Assembly (NCBI GenBank): GCA_020443425.1
Contig: JAGRIE010000040.1
Location: 1 to 34,619 of the forward strand
DNA length: 34,619 nucleotides
From: Halioglobus sp.
GTDB lineage: Bacteria; Pseudomonadota; Gammaproteobacteria; Pseudomonadales; Halieaceae
Direction of reading: 5' to 3'
This document shows, piece after piece, positions 23,869-34,000 of the stretch. The translations under genes were made by a program, and so were the position numbers. The first letter of the stretch is position 1. Every line of letters begins with the position of its first letter. The notes under the pieces are model-generated. The model had not been told where the DNA came from, made no database searches, and saw only the letters and a list, made by a program, of their open reading frames with translations.

Positions 23869-26800
23869 CGCAGCGGCTGTCTCATCGCGAGTAAGCCGAG
23901 CAGAACCAGCAGCACGGTACCCGGCGCGGGTACCGCGTTGCCATCAATCACATTGACCCTGATCTGCAGGTTGCGCGACTGTGCCAGACCAAAGGGGTCA
24001 GAGTCGTTGTAACTGAACCCGTTGAACGCGATAGTATCCTCAAACAGGCCCAGGCCCGAGGACAGGAAATCGATATTCAGCCCGGAGATCGCATCGCCCG
24101 CACCGAGGTCGCTGAACGGGTCCCAGCCGCTGAGCAGGAAATCGTCGACTGCACTGAGATCGAAATCTCCCATCAGGAAGTCAGCCGGGCCAAATACTGC
24201 GTTTTCCAGTTGCAGCGTGCCGGACGTTGAACTGCCCAGCGCGATGTTGCCGAAATCCAGAATATAGTTGTCGCCGCTCTGCGACAGGGTGCCAAACGCA
24301 GACACCAGGTCGTACTCGGCATTGGCGAGATTGTTCACCTGGGCGCGCACCTGCACCGTACCGTCAGCGCCAGCGGAGACATCCGCCATATCGGGATTCT
24401 GGCTGAGGAAGCTGACGGTGCCTGTCTGGCTGTAGATGCCCGCAGTACCGGTGTCCAGCGCAACAGCGAGATTGCCGCTGTCACCGGAGCCGATATTGCC
24501 TACCGTTGCATCGGCGCTAAAGGCAGTGCCGATACCGCTGAGGTTGGCACGCAGTGTATCGTTCAGCGCCACTGTCGCAGCGGTGTTTTCCACATTGATA
24601 TTGCGCGCGCTTACCGTGTCGCCAACCCGCACGATGCCGAAATCGACTGTCGGTGTATTCAGCTGCCCGACGGCGGGCGCATAGACTTTCCCGTTAACTG
24701 TAACGCTGCCGCTGGCAGTCTGTGCCGCAACATCGGCTGCCCCGGTGGTACCGGCGCCGGTGGAGACGAAATCGAGATTCACCGCGTTGCTGCTGAGCCC
24801 GGCGACTGCAGTGGAACCCAGGCCGACCAGAATGGAGGTGTTGTCACTGGCCTGTGCGGCGAGATTGGCGATACTGCCGCCGTTGCTTTGGGCGTTACCT
24901 GAGGTGCCGGAGACGCTGACTTTCAGGCCCTCAGTGAAACTGTCCGGTGAGGCGTTGCTGATGGAGACAGCCTGATTGGCGGCAACGGCATCGCCGACCC
25001 GGGCCACGACATCCACGCTGGTGGTATTCAGCAGCGGGTTGGCCAATCGATACACTTCGGCGCTCATGTCAACGGTCTGTGAGGGCAGGTTAGTGGGGGT
25101 GCCGCCATTAAAGCTGCCGTCCGATACCAGCGTGACGGTTGCCGAACCCGTGTGTGCGCCCGCGGTATTGGTGCCGGTGAATTGCACTTGCAGCGAACCG
25201 TTGTCCGTGGCACCTGCTGCGAGGCCAGTGAACGAGCCGCTGGCACCAAAGCCGCTGTCGACTGTGGCGATGGAGGCATTCAGGCCCTCACCGATAACCG
25301 CGTTATTGGAAATTGACAGGTCGACCGGGCCGACCGGCGCGGCATCGATACGGACCTTGCCGAAGTCCACCGGATTCGGCGTGACCGGACCGGGTTGAGC
25401 GAGTGTGCCAACATTGGCTTCGACATTGGCGAGTACGCCGATGGCCTGATCGGGCAACGCGGTAATACCCAGACCGCTGGTGCCAGCGCCATTGGAGTCG
25501 AAGGCCACCACCACCTGGCCTGTTTTACTGCCGATTGTGCTGGTATCGATACCCACGGCCATCGCAGAGTTGTTCGATGCACCCGCGGCGAGCAGACTGA
25601 CTGATCCGCCGTTGTTGGTGGCATCGCCAGTAGTGCCGCCCGCCTTGAAGATTGCATCCAGCCGCTCGCTGAAACCATCGTTGGCAGCGGTGTTCTGGAT
25701 ATCCAGTAACTGCGCCTGTGCACTGCCCACCAGTACATTGCCAAAGTTGATCGTGGTCGGCTGTGTATTCGCCTCGGCCAAACGCCAGCCCGTGCCATTG
25801 ACGGTAATGGTCTGTGGGCCGCCAAGCGCGAGTTCGCCGAGGCCGTTGGAACCGCTGGTAGTGATACCATTGGAATTGAATTGCACTGCTACCGTGCCAG
25901 TGTTGAGCCCGGCGTTGATGCCGGACAAACCGATATTCACCGTGCCGTCGCTACCGGCCGTGGCATTGGTAAAGCCGCTGCCCGTGGCCTGGCCCGTAGT
26001 GGAACCGACCACGGCATCCAGCCCTTCCTGAAATCCGGCAGCTGCAATGTTGGTATTGGTTACAGTAATTCCCGGTGCCGACTGGGCGCCCGACCCGGCG
26101 CGGAAGTTACCCAGCTCGACCGTGGCGGGTAGCGGCGCGGACACCTGCGCCACCTGGTACACATTGCCATTCACGGTGACCGCCTGACTGCCCGCTGCGG
26201 CGATGCCAAGTCCGTTGCTGACACCGTTGACGGTGCCCGTGGTTTCATAATCCAGCGTCACCGTGCCGCTCTTCGCACCTGCGCTGCCGGTGCCTACCGC
26301 CACCGAAATTGTGCCGCTGTTATCGGTGGAACCTGCGAGCAGGCCGACAATGTTGCCGCTGCCGCTCACCGCGCCGGTCATGCCGCTGACACTGGCGTTG
26401 AGGTCTTCGCTGAAGCTGCCTGATGCTGCAGTATTACTGACCGAAACCGCTGCGGTGTTGGTGCCGCCAACCCGCTGGTTTGCCACCTGCACCGGTGAGC
26501 CGGCACTACCGACAGCAGCGTTATAGGCCGCTGCGCCGCCTGCGAGTACGATATCGAGCTGTTGGTCGACGATATTCTCGAAGTTGCTGCGAAGATTCAG
26601 TTTCTGGCCGACCAGTGGCGCCAGCAGACCGGAACTCGCGGCGGTGAAAACCACATCGAGATTGCCGGTATCGCTGCCGGGCGCTCCGGTGTTGTAGTTG
26701 CTGGCAGTGACGCCGGCGCCCGAGAGGCGCGCATCGGTGATGTTGCCGCCGTTGACACCGGTTTGTATCGCCCCGCGCAGTGACGGACCGGAGGTGCCGG

Positions 26801-29800
26801 TATTGGCGATCTGGTAGTTGAAGGTGTTGGCACCGACGCGCATATTGCCAATCGTCAAGGTCGCGTTCGGTGTTGAACCATCGGTGATACCGCTGCCGGT
26901 AACTGCCTGCGCCACGTCACCGCCAGCGACGATCTGTCCGGCACCACTGACGCCAGCGCGACGGTCAAAACTGTTGCCCGAGCCGGCTGCGATATTGGTG
27001 TAATCGGAAGTGAGCGTAAGATTCTGAGTGCCGATATCGAGTGCGGCGCCGGTTGCTCCCATCGCAAGCACACCCTGTGTATTTGCCACATTGGCCAGCT
27101 TCATCACACCGCTACTGTCGACCTGCAGCGTTCCAGTGCCGCTCACCTGGACCTGGGAGTTCAGGGTGCCATTCTGTGCACGCACCAGGCCGTTGTTGGT
27201 CAGGGCGGATTCCGTCAGCGTGATGGTGCCGCCACCATCGGAGTTGATAGTGCCGTTGTTGACCAGCACCTGCGTGCCCCCGAAAATAACTTGCGCACCA
27301 ATGGTGCCGTTTTGGCCGCGAATGGTGACCCCGGATCCAAGCGTGGTGGTGCCATTCCCTTCCAGGGTAATACGGTTACTGGCGCCGGTACTACCGAGTA
27401 CCACGGAGCCGGAACCGCCCACTGTGTTGTCGCCTTCGAAGCTGAGGATACTGTTGAGGTTAAGGTTCAGAAGCCCGTCCAGGGTCAACCCGTTGACCAC
27501 GCGCTCACGACCGTTGGCGACGGTGGCCATATCCACAACACCCGTGATCCTCGTTCCATCGAGAACATTAAAGCCGCTGTTGCTGACGCGGAACATACCG
27601 CCGTTGGTGGAGGAAATAGTGCCGCCGGTCACGCGCTGGCCGGACTGAAGGACGAGGCCATTGTCCGCGTGAATGTCAGCGGAACTGCTGTTGGTGACAT
27701 CGCTGGCGAGAACGAGGGTGGCACCGTTGCGTGCTTCAAGCACGTTGTTGTTGTTGACGGTTGATTCGGTGAGCGTCATGGTGCCGCCTGACACATCGGC
27801 GGAGATCAACCCGTTGTTGACCAGCACTTGCGTGCCGCCAATATTGAACTGACCGCCAATGGTGCCATTCTCTCCGCGGATGGTGACCCCTGATTCCAGA
27901 ACAGTCGTACCATTGCCGTCCAGGGTAATACGGTTGCTGGCGCCGGTGTCGCCGAGCACCACCGTGGCGTCGCCGGCCAGTGTGTTATCGCCTTCGAAAC
28001 TCAGGATGCTGTTGAGGTTGAGATCGAGAATGCCATCCAGGGTCAAATCGTTGACCACGCGCTCACGGCCGTTTGCAATCGTGGCCATATCGAAGTTGCC
28101 CGAGATACTGGTTCCGTCCAGGTAGTTCGAACCACTGGTATTGGCGCGGAAAATACCGCCGTTCACAGTGGAAATTGTGCCACCGGTAATGCGCTGTCCA
28201 GACTGTAAGACGAGACTGTTGTCCGCGTGAATTTCTCCTGCGACAGCGTTGTTCACATTGCTGTTCAGAACCAGCGTGGCACCGTTAAGTGCTTCGAGCC
28301 TGTTGTTGTTGTCGATGACCGATTCGGTCAGGGTAAGGGTGCCGCCGTTGACGTCGGCTGAGATGAGCCCGTTATTCACCAGCGTCTGTGTACCGCCGAT
28401 GTTGATCTGCTGTCCAATGGTGCCGTTTTCGCCACGGATTGTGATGCCGGCGCCGATAGTGGTTGTGCCGTTGCCGTCCAGGTCAAAGCGGTTGCCGGGC
28501 CCGGTATCGCCGAGTACCACGGTGCCGTTCCCGTCCAGTGAGTTGTCGCCTTCAAAACTGAGGATGCCGTTCCTGTTGATATCAATCGTACCATCCAGGG
28601 TCAGGCCGTTGATTACCCGTTCACGGGTATTGAGGTTGGTGGACATGTCCAGCAGGCCGGTGAGTGCGACATCGTCGAGAAAATTGGCACCGCTTGCGGT
28701 AACAAGAAATTTTCCGGTGCCGGTGGAATTCATCTCTCCCCCGGTGACGCGCATACCATTCTGTATCACCACACTGTTGTCGGCGAGGATCTCGCCCGCC
28801 GAGTTGTCCACGCCAATCAGCAGGTTCAGGGTGGCACCGTTGCGTGCCTCAATGACACTGTTATTGACGACGGCCGATTCTCTAAGTGTGATCGTGCCAC
28901 CAGTGACGTCGGCCGAGATCAGTCCGTTATTGACCAGCGTCTGTGTGCCGCCGAGGTTGACCTGCTGTCCGATGGTGCCGTTCTCACCACGGAGGGTGAT
29001 GCCGGCGCCGATGGTGGTGGTGCCGTTGCCGTCCAGGTCAAATCGGTTGCCGGGCCCGGTATCGCCAAGTACCACGGTGCCATTGCCGTCCAACAGGTTG
29101 TCCCCTTCAAAACTCAGGATGCCGTTCCTGTTGATATCAATGGTACCGTCCAGGGTCAGGCCGTTGATTATGCGTTCACGGGTATTGAGGTTGGTGGACA
29201 TGTCCAGCAGGCCGCTGAGTGCGACATCGTCGAGAAAATTGGCACCGCTTGAGGTAACAACAAATTTTCCGGTGCCGGTGGCGTTCATCTCACCCCCGGT
29301 GACGCGCATCCCCGTCTGTATAACCACGCCATTTTCGGCGCGTATCTCCCCAGTCGAGTTGTCCACACCAATCTGCAGATTCAGGGTGCCACCACTGCGC
29401 GCCTCGAGGACAGCGTTGTTGATTACCGCAGAGTCTTTAAGTGTGATCGTGCCGCCATTGACGTCGGCCGAGATCAGCCCGTTATTCACCAAGGTTTGTG
29501 TGCCGCTGAGGTTGATTTGCTGTCCTATGGTGCCGTTTTCGCCACGGAGGGTGATGTCGGCACCGATGGTGGTGGTGCCGTTGCCATCCAGGTCGAATCG
29601 GTTGCCGAACCCGGTATCACCAAATACCACGGTGCCATTGCCGTCCAACAGGTTGTCCCCTTCAAAGCTCAGGATGCCGTTTCTGTTGATATCAATTTCG
29701 CCATTGACGGTCATGCCGTTGACCACGCGTTCCCGGCTGTTGAGGGTCGTGGCCATATCAAGCACACCATTCAGTGTGACGCCGCGGAGAAAATTGCTGC

Positions 29801-30320
29801 CGGTGGACGTCGCAAGGAAGCTGCCATTACCGCTTGAATTCAATTCGCCGCCGACCAGGTTGACGCCTCTTAATGCGATGGTTCCGTCGGCATCAGCCAG
29901 CAGTGTGCTGCCTGTGTTTGTCAGTGTGCCGCCGTTCAGGTTGAGTGTACCGGCACTGCTTCCGCCCGCCTGCCAGGTGCCGCCGTTGGTGCCACCGTTA
30001 CTGATTGTGAGCGACGAACCGCCATTGACGACCAGCAGTGCGCTGGCGTTGGTTGTCAGTGAGAGGATAGTGTCGTTGAGGGAATCGTGTGTAATGGTCT
30101 TGAGGCCGGTGACCGTTGTGATGGAGACATCGTCTGCGGCAGCCGGGAGTGACGGATTGGAACTCCAGAGACTGGCGTCTCCCCACAGTCCGCTGACATC
30201 ACTGGTCCAACTGACCGGCGCAGCCTGCACTGCGGCTGAAGCGACAAACATGGCAGAGAGGGCGAAAGCGCCGCGTAAAGCGTTGAAGCGATTCTTATGC
30301 AGAATGAGGGTGTTGCTCAT
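23853..30320 (-). CDS. Giant repeat protein with PEP-CTERM sorting signal
   Basis: A 2155-residue exported protein. Signal peptide is at 1-33 (ending VQA). Beta-rich Gly/Asn/Thr-rich sequence leads into five 185-186-residue repeats, with FEGDN at 219, 404, 589, 775 and 961. From about 1170 to 2030 come several choice-of-anchor-D-like units (VDFGIVRVG, NTAA, 'VTVNGxVY'). A unique Asp/Phe-rich part follows, then a PEP-CTERM tail: VPAPGT, a hydrophobic helix and RRKN. The usual VPEP glutamate is alanine here. PEP-CTERM proteins are handled by an exosortase, which is not in this window. AGGAG eight bases before the ATG fixes the start. No enzyme domain was seen. A surface or matrix structural role is inferred. 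Confidence 0.9.
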   Translation of the reverse strand: MSNTLILHKNRFNALRGAFALSAMFVASAAVQAAPVSWTSDVSGLWGDASLWSSNPSLPAAADDVSITTVTGLKTITHDSLNDTILSLTTNASALLVVNGGSSLTISNGGTNGGTWQAGGSSAGTLNLNGGTLTNTGSTLLADADGTIALRGVNLVGGELNSSGNGSFLATSTGSNFLRGVTLNGVLDMATTLNSRERVVNGMTVNGEIDINRNGILSFEGDNLLDGNGTVVFGDTGFGNRFDLDGNGTTTIGADITLRGENGTIGQQINLSGTQTLVNNGLISADVNGGTITLKDSAVINNAVLEARSGGTLNLQIGVDNSTGEIRAENGVVIQTGMRVTGGEMNATGTGKFVVTSSGANFLDDVALSGLLDMSTNLNTRERIINGLTLDGTIDINRNGILSFEGDNLLDGNGTVVLGDTGPGNRFDLDGNGTTTIGAGITLRGENGTIGQQVNLGGTQTLVNNGLISADVTGGTITLRESAVVNNSVIEARNGATLNLLIGVDNSAGEILADNSVVIQNGMRVTGGEMNSTGTGKFLVTASGANFLDDVALTGLLDMSTNLNTRERVINGLTLDGTIDINRNGILSFEGDNSLDGNGTVVLGDTGPGNRFDLDGNGTTTIGAGITIRGENGTIGQQINIGGTQTLVNNGLISADVNGGTLTLTESVIDNNNRLEALNGATLVLNSNVNNAVAGEIHADNSLVLQSGQRITGGTISTVNGGIFRANTSGSNYLDGTSISGNFDMATIANGRERVVNDLTLDGILDLNLNSILSFEGDNTLAGDATVVLGDTGASNRITLDGNGTTVLESGVTIRGENGTIGGQFNIGGTQVLVNNGLISADVSGGTMTLTESTVNNNNVLEARNGATLVLASDVTNSSSADIHADNGLVLQSGQRVTGGTISSTNGGMFRVSNSGFNVLDGTRITGVVDMATVANGRERVVNGLTLDGLLNLNLNSILSFEGDNTVGGSGSVVLGSTGASNRITLEGNGTTTLGSGVTIRGQNGTIGAQVIFGGTQVLVNNGTINSDGGGTITLTESALTNNGLVRAQNGTLNSQVQVSGTGTLQVDSSGVMKLANVANTQGVLAMGATGAALDIGTQNLTLTSDYTNIAAGSGNSFDRRAGVSGAGQIVAGGDVAQAVTGSGITDGSTPNATLTIGNMRVGANTFNYQIANTGTSGPSLRGAIQTGVNGGNITDARLSGAGVTASNYNTGAPGSDTGNLDVVFTAASSGLLAPLVGQKLNLRSNFENIVDQQLDIVLAGGAAAYNAAVGSAGSPVQVANQRVGGTNTAAVSVSNTAASGSFSEDLNASVSGMTGAVSGSGNIVGLLAGSTDNSGTISVAVGTGSAGAKSGTVTLDYETTGTVNGVSNGLGIAAAGSQAVTVNGNVYQVAQVSAPLPATVELGNFRAGSGAQSAPGITVTNTNIAAAGFQEGLDAVVGSTTGQATGSGFTNATAGSDGTVNIGLSGINAGLNTGTVAVQFNSNGITTSGSNGLGELALGGPQTITVNGTGWRLAEANTQPTTINFGNVLVGSAQAQLLDIQNTAANDGFSERLDAIFKAGGTTGDATNNGGSVSLLAAGASNNSAMAVGIDTSTIGSKTGQVVVAFDSNGAGTSGLGITALPDQAIGVLANVEANVGTLAQPGPVTPNPVDFGKVRIDAAPVGPVDLSISNNAVIGEGLNASIATVDSGFGASGSFTGLAAGATDNGSLQVQFTGTNTAGAHTGSATVTLVSDGSFNGGTPTNLPSQTVDMSAEVYRLANPLLNTTSVDVVARVGDAVAANQAVSISNASPDSFTEGLKVSVSGTSGNAQSNGGSIANLAAQASDNTSILVGLGSTAVAGLSSNAVNLDFVSTGAGTTGAADVAAQTASGSVTVNGKVYAPAVGQLNTPTVDFGIVRVGDTVSARNINVENTAATVALNDTLRANLSGIGTAFSADATVGNIGSGDSGNLAVALDTGTAGIYSQTGTVSFLSQNPDMADVSAGADGTVQVRAQVNNLANAEYDLVSAFGTLSQSGDNYILDFGNIALGSSTSGTLQLENAVFGPADFLMGDFDLSAVDDFLLSGWDPFSDLGAGDAISGLNIDFLSSGLGLFEDTIAFNGFSYNDSDPFGLAQSRNLQIRVNVIDGNAVPAPGTVLLVLLGLLAMRQPLRRKNA
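27068..29852 (-). repeat. Five tandem 555-558 bp repeats within the PEP-CTERM gene
   Basis: The same landmark (TTC in the complement of the FEGDN codons) recurs at 29661, 29106, 28551, 27993 and 27435, giving periods of 555, 555, 558 and 558 bp. The second and third copies are nearly alike over long stretches, while the fourth and fifth form a second pair. A partial sixth unit follows. The boundaries are approximate. Confidence 0.85.
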
Positions 30321-30324
30321 GTGA

Positions 30325-30350
30325 CAAACTCCTGGCCCTGTCTTAGTTTG
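30325..30350 (-). promoter_or_regulatory. Inverted repeat overlapping the ribosome binding site of the PEP-CTERM gene
   Basis: CAAACT (30325-30330) and AGTTTG (30345-30350) are perfect 6-bp arms. The minus-strand AGGAG (complement of 30329-30333) touches one arm. Folding would partly hide the ribosome binding site. Confidence 0.4.
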
Positions 30351-30391
30351 CAGGCTCCGGTGGTCCGTGTTTATTTAGCGAATAGATGACT

Positions 30392-30407
30392 TGCAAGAAA
30401 CGCGCCA
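30392..30407 (-). promoter_or_regulatory. Sigma-54 (RpoN) promoter of the PEP-CTERM gene
   Basis: The minus strand reads TGGCGCG-TTTC-TTGCA. This matches the -24/-12 consensus TGGCACG-N4-TTGCA with one change and exact spacing (GG-N10-GC). Transcription would begin near 30380, giving a leader of about 60 bases. PEP-CTERM/exosortase systems are known to be linked to sigma-54 and the PrsK/PrsR pair. Confidence 0.65.
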
Positions 30408-30502
30408 GTGGTCACCTCACTCCGGAGGCCACAAACGGATTGCAGTGTCAGGCGGGGCTGGCGATTCGCGGCAGGACGACATCTTTTTTTTAAATCTTTA
30501 AA

Positions 30503-30530
30503 ACAGTTATGTGCAGTTCTGCACAGTTAT
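30503..30530. promoter_or_regulatory. Palindrome with flanking direct repeat, candidate activator site
   Basis: TGTGCAG-TT-CTGCACA (30510-30525) is a perfect 7-bp palindrome. ACAGTTAT occurs at 30503-30510 and again at 30523-30530, exactly 20 bp (about two helical turns) apart. It lies about 100 bp upstream of the minus promoter, where a sigma-54 activator such as PrsR would bind. The PrsR site is not known to me, so the assignment is inferred. Confidence 0.4.
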
Positions 30531-30855
30531 TCGAGCTTTCTGGCTGCGCGATTGGCCCGTGACAGCAATCGATCCTGCTGGTTTTAACGGTGTTACGTAT
30601 TGTTGCACTTGTGAGCGCAGTGTAAAGAATCCTGACAGAAAGATTTCGCGGTGCCGGGGAGTAATAGCGCTGTATAGACTCGCGGATAATTGCGATAGCT
30701 TGGAATAAGAGCACTTTGGTTTTGCGCCAGACGCAGCAGCACGCGCATGAGGTGTCAGCTTTTTTTACATTCCGGCTTTCGCGCCGAGTGTGACCGCATT
30801 TGATTTATTTCAAATTTGTTTTTAAAACAAGCGCATATGTGAACTGAGCCATTTT

Positions 30856-30871
30856 TGGTTCAAATTTTGCA
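30856..30871 (+). promoter_or_regulatory. Sigma-54-like promoter of the glycine-rich gene
   Basis: TGGTTCA-AATT-TTGCA keeps the essential GG-N10-GC spacing and the full TTGCA of the -12 element, but differs from TGGCACG at three positions. Transcription would begin near 30882, giving a leader of about 127 bases. It is weaker than the minus-strand element; its likelihood rises because both genes are large secreted repeat proteins. Confidence 0.5.
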
Positions 30872-30941
30872 TGGTTCGCTTTCGATCGATATGACCCGGT
30901 TTTGAATGGAATTGAAGGATGTGGTCTCGATAGTTCATAGC

Positions 30942-31006
30942 AACCTCAAGACCACAAAAATATAAAGATACCGGCCGAAACCGCAAATCGGCCCAAGCTT
31001 GAGGTT
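30942..31006 (+). promoter_or_regulatory. Nested leader hairpin that can hide the ribosome binding site
   Basis: AACCTCAAG (30942-30950) is perfectly complementary to CTTGAGGTT (30998-31006). The latter contains GAGG, the ribosome binding site of the gene at 31009. Inside the loop, GGCCGA (30973-30978) pairs with TCGGCC (30988-30993). The arrangement suits translational control by a ligand, protein, small RNA or temperature. It does not match a riboswitch class I recognise. Confidence 0.5.
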
Positions 31007-31008
31007 TG

Positions 31009-34000
31009 ATGATTATGCCCTCCACCCGGACTTCCCGTGTAGTACCAGCCCTTGTTTTTCCTTTGCTCTCAGCGCTCGCCCTGTCGCTGGTGACCCTTCC
31101 CGGTTGGGCGGCTGTCGATACGGTGAACGGCACGCCGGGCATCTTCGGCGATGCTGGTGCGCCAGGCAATCCGGGTGACCCGGGCACAGACGGTACGGCC
31201 GGCGGTGACGCCACGGCAAATGCTACCACCGTGAATACGGATGCAACCAACACCGCGACAGCGACAGGCGGCAACGGCGGGCGCGGCGGCAATGGCGGTA
31301 CCGGTTCTCCGAGCGGAGCGGATGGCGGTGACGGCGGTGACGGTGCTAATGGTGGCGATGGAGAGGCCACTGCTGACACCACGGTAGCCAGCGGCAATGG
31401 TTCAGCAAGCGCAACCGGTAATGGAGGCGCCGGAGGAGCGGGAGGAAGCGGTGGTTCCGCCAGCGGTGGCGGTACCGCGGGTACGGGCGGCGATGCGGGC
31501 GATGGCGGCAGTGGGACCGCATCCGCGGTTGTCACCAACAATGGTAGCGGCTCGGCCACAGTGAATGCGATCGCAAATGGCGGTAATGGTGGCACTGGTG
31601 GCAGTGTGGGTGGCAATGCTGGAAACGGCGGTATGGCGATCCTGGGGCCTGTCTACGGCACATCCAATGGGGGTGCGGTCACTGTCACTGGCACGGCCAA
31701 TGGCGGTAATGGAGGCACTGCCAGTGGCGCAGGTAGCGCCGGGGACGGTGCCAGTACCAACCTGACCAACCAGGTAGATGGCGACACCTCTGGCAACCTG
31801 ACTCTGACGCAGACAGCGACGGGCGGTAACAGCGGTAATGTCGTCGAGGGTGTCAACGGCGCGGCGGGCGACGCTTTCAGTTCCCTGAGCAAGACCAGCA
31901 GTGCCAGTAGTTTGTTGCAGGTAAACGCCAGAGCCACCGGCGGTAATGGTGGGTATCGGGATACGGCGACCGGTAAGGCCGCGAATGGCGGCGCGGCGAC
32001 ATCGGTATCCGTGGCGGAAAATTCCGTCGGAGAGGCGCGGGCCAATTACAGTTTTGGTGCCGATGCTCAAGGTGGCACCGGCGGTGCCGGTTACAGCGGC
32101 GCGGATGGTGGTGATGGTGGTGTGGCGACCCGCACCGCGACCGCGACGACTATCGGCGACTTTATAGCGCGTACCTATGGCTGGGCCATTGGCGGCAACG
32201 GCGGTGCAATCTTCAGTGGCGCAGGTGGAGGCACGGCGGGCGTGGGTGGCGCGGCGACTGACACGACCACAGTCACTTCAACAGGTAATGGCCTTATTGA
32301 CGCCAATTCGGTTGGTGCCTATGGCGGTAATGGCGGAGTAGTCGGCAGCGGCACCGGCACCGGCGGCGCTGGCGGTGTTGCCACTGCCACGGCCACCGGC
32401 AGCAACGCGGGAACGGCCACGGTAACCGTGGGTACAACGGCCGAGGGCGGTAACGGCGGCTATGGCCGGGGTGTGGGTGAGTCAGGCGGCGCTGGCGCGG
32501 AAGGTGTGATTGTGTCCGCGACCGGCACTTCCACTGGCGGCGGTGCGGTCAATGTGACGGCGGTGCAGCGCGGCGGTGCCGGCGGTGACGGCTATGACGG
32601 TGCCAATGGCGGTGCCGGTGCGGATTCGGACCTGGTCGACGTTGTGACCGGCTCGACTTCCGGCGCCCTGAATTTGACGCAGACGGCGACAGCGGGTGCG
32701 GGTGGAACGGCGCGTGATTCCGCCAGTGCGGCAGGCGCTGCCGGTGACGCCACTTCTTCGCTGACGGCGAATAATTCCGACGGCGGTAATGTTACGGGCA
32801 CCAGCAACGCAGACGGTGGAGCAGGCGGGGGTGCTGCTGGTGCAGGCAACACGACTGACGCGGCCGCAGGTGGTGCCGCTGCGGCGGCTATTGCCATGAC
32901 CGACTCCGGCAATGTAACGGCTAACGCCACGGCGGACGGGGGTAACGGCGGTGCGGCAGTTGATGGTGCAGCGGGCGACGGCGGCGCCGCCGGCCTGGGC
33001 GTCGGCCTGGTGGGTGTGACGGGTGAGTCCACCGGTGGCGGCACGGTCACTGTCAACGGTACGGCCAATGGCGGTAGTGGTGGTGCCACCAGCGGGAGTG
33101 GCGATGCCGGTGACGGAGGAGCGGCTACGCTGAATGGCCTGCCGTATGGCACATCTAATGGTGGCGCAGTCACTGTCAACGGTACGGCCAATGGCGGTAA
33201 TGGTGGCGCTGCGAGCGGTAGCGGCGATGCGGGCGACGGTGCCAGCACCAGCCTGACCGATCAGGTGGACGGCGCCACGACAGGCAGCCTGACCCTGAAC
33301 CAGACGGCAACCGGCGGTAACAGCGGCAGTGTAAATGATGGTGCCAATGGCACCGCGGGTGACGCCTTCAGTTCCCTGACCAGGAGCAGCAGCAGTTCCA
33401 GTTTGCTGCAGGTGAGTGCCAGAGCCACCGGTGGCAACGGCGGGCAACGCAACGCGGCGACCGGCAAGGCCGCCGATGGTGGCGCGGCGACATCGGTCTC
33501 TGTGGCAGAGAATTCAGCGGGTGAAGCGCGGGCCAACTATAACTTTACCTACGACGCCCAGGGTGGCACCGGGGGTGCGGGTACTAATGGCGCGGACGGC
33601 GGCGATGGCGGTGCGGCGACCCGCACCGCGACCGCGACCACGATCGGCGATTTTATCGCGCGTACCTATGGTTGGGCTCTGGGTGGCACCGGCGGCAATC
33701 TCAACGGTGGCACTGGCGGCACTGCCGGTGCCGGTGGCGCCGCAACTGACACCACCACAGTGACGTCCACAGGCAATGGCGCGATCGATTCAAACTCCGT
33801 GGGTGCCTATGGCGGTGATGGTGGCGTCGTTGCCAGTGGAACCGGCACCGGTGGTGCCGGTGGTGTCGCCACGGCCACGGCCACGGGCGGCAACGCGGGG
33901 ACTGCGACAGTGACAGTCGGTACCACCGCGGAAGGCGGCAACGGTGGCTATGGCCGAGGCGTGGGTGAGTCAGGCGGCGCCGGCGCAGAGGGTACGATCG

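Larger units (their letters stand above)
30321..31008. other. Divergent regulatory region between the two repeat-protein genes
   Basis: A 688-bp AT-richer region without a convincing gene; the short frames on both strands look random. It contains, from left to right, the minus leader, a strong sigma-54-like promoter, a palindrome with flanking direct repeat, about 300 bp without clear signals, a second sigma-54-like promoter and a structured plus-strand leader. Each is listed separately. Confidence 0.7.

Noticed and set aside
28249-30324. A 691-codon plus-strand open frame opposite the PEP-CTERM gene
   Set aside because: It is antisense to the repeats and inherits their periodicity. Its product is a Pro/Ser/Leu-rich artefact of the repeated codons, with no ribosome binding site or known domain.
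30998-31008. Leader of the glycine-rich gene as a known cyclic di-GMP riboswitch
   Set aside because: A CGCAAA-like loop is suggestive, but the conserved core of the class I or II riboswitch cannot be laid out on the sequence, so only a generic hairpin is reported.
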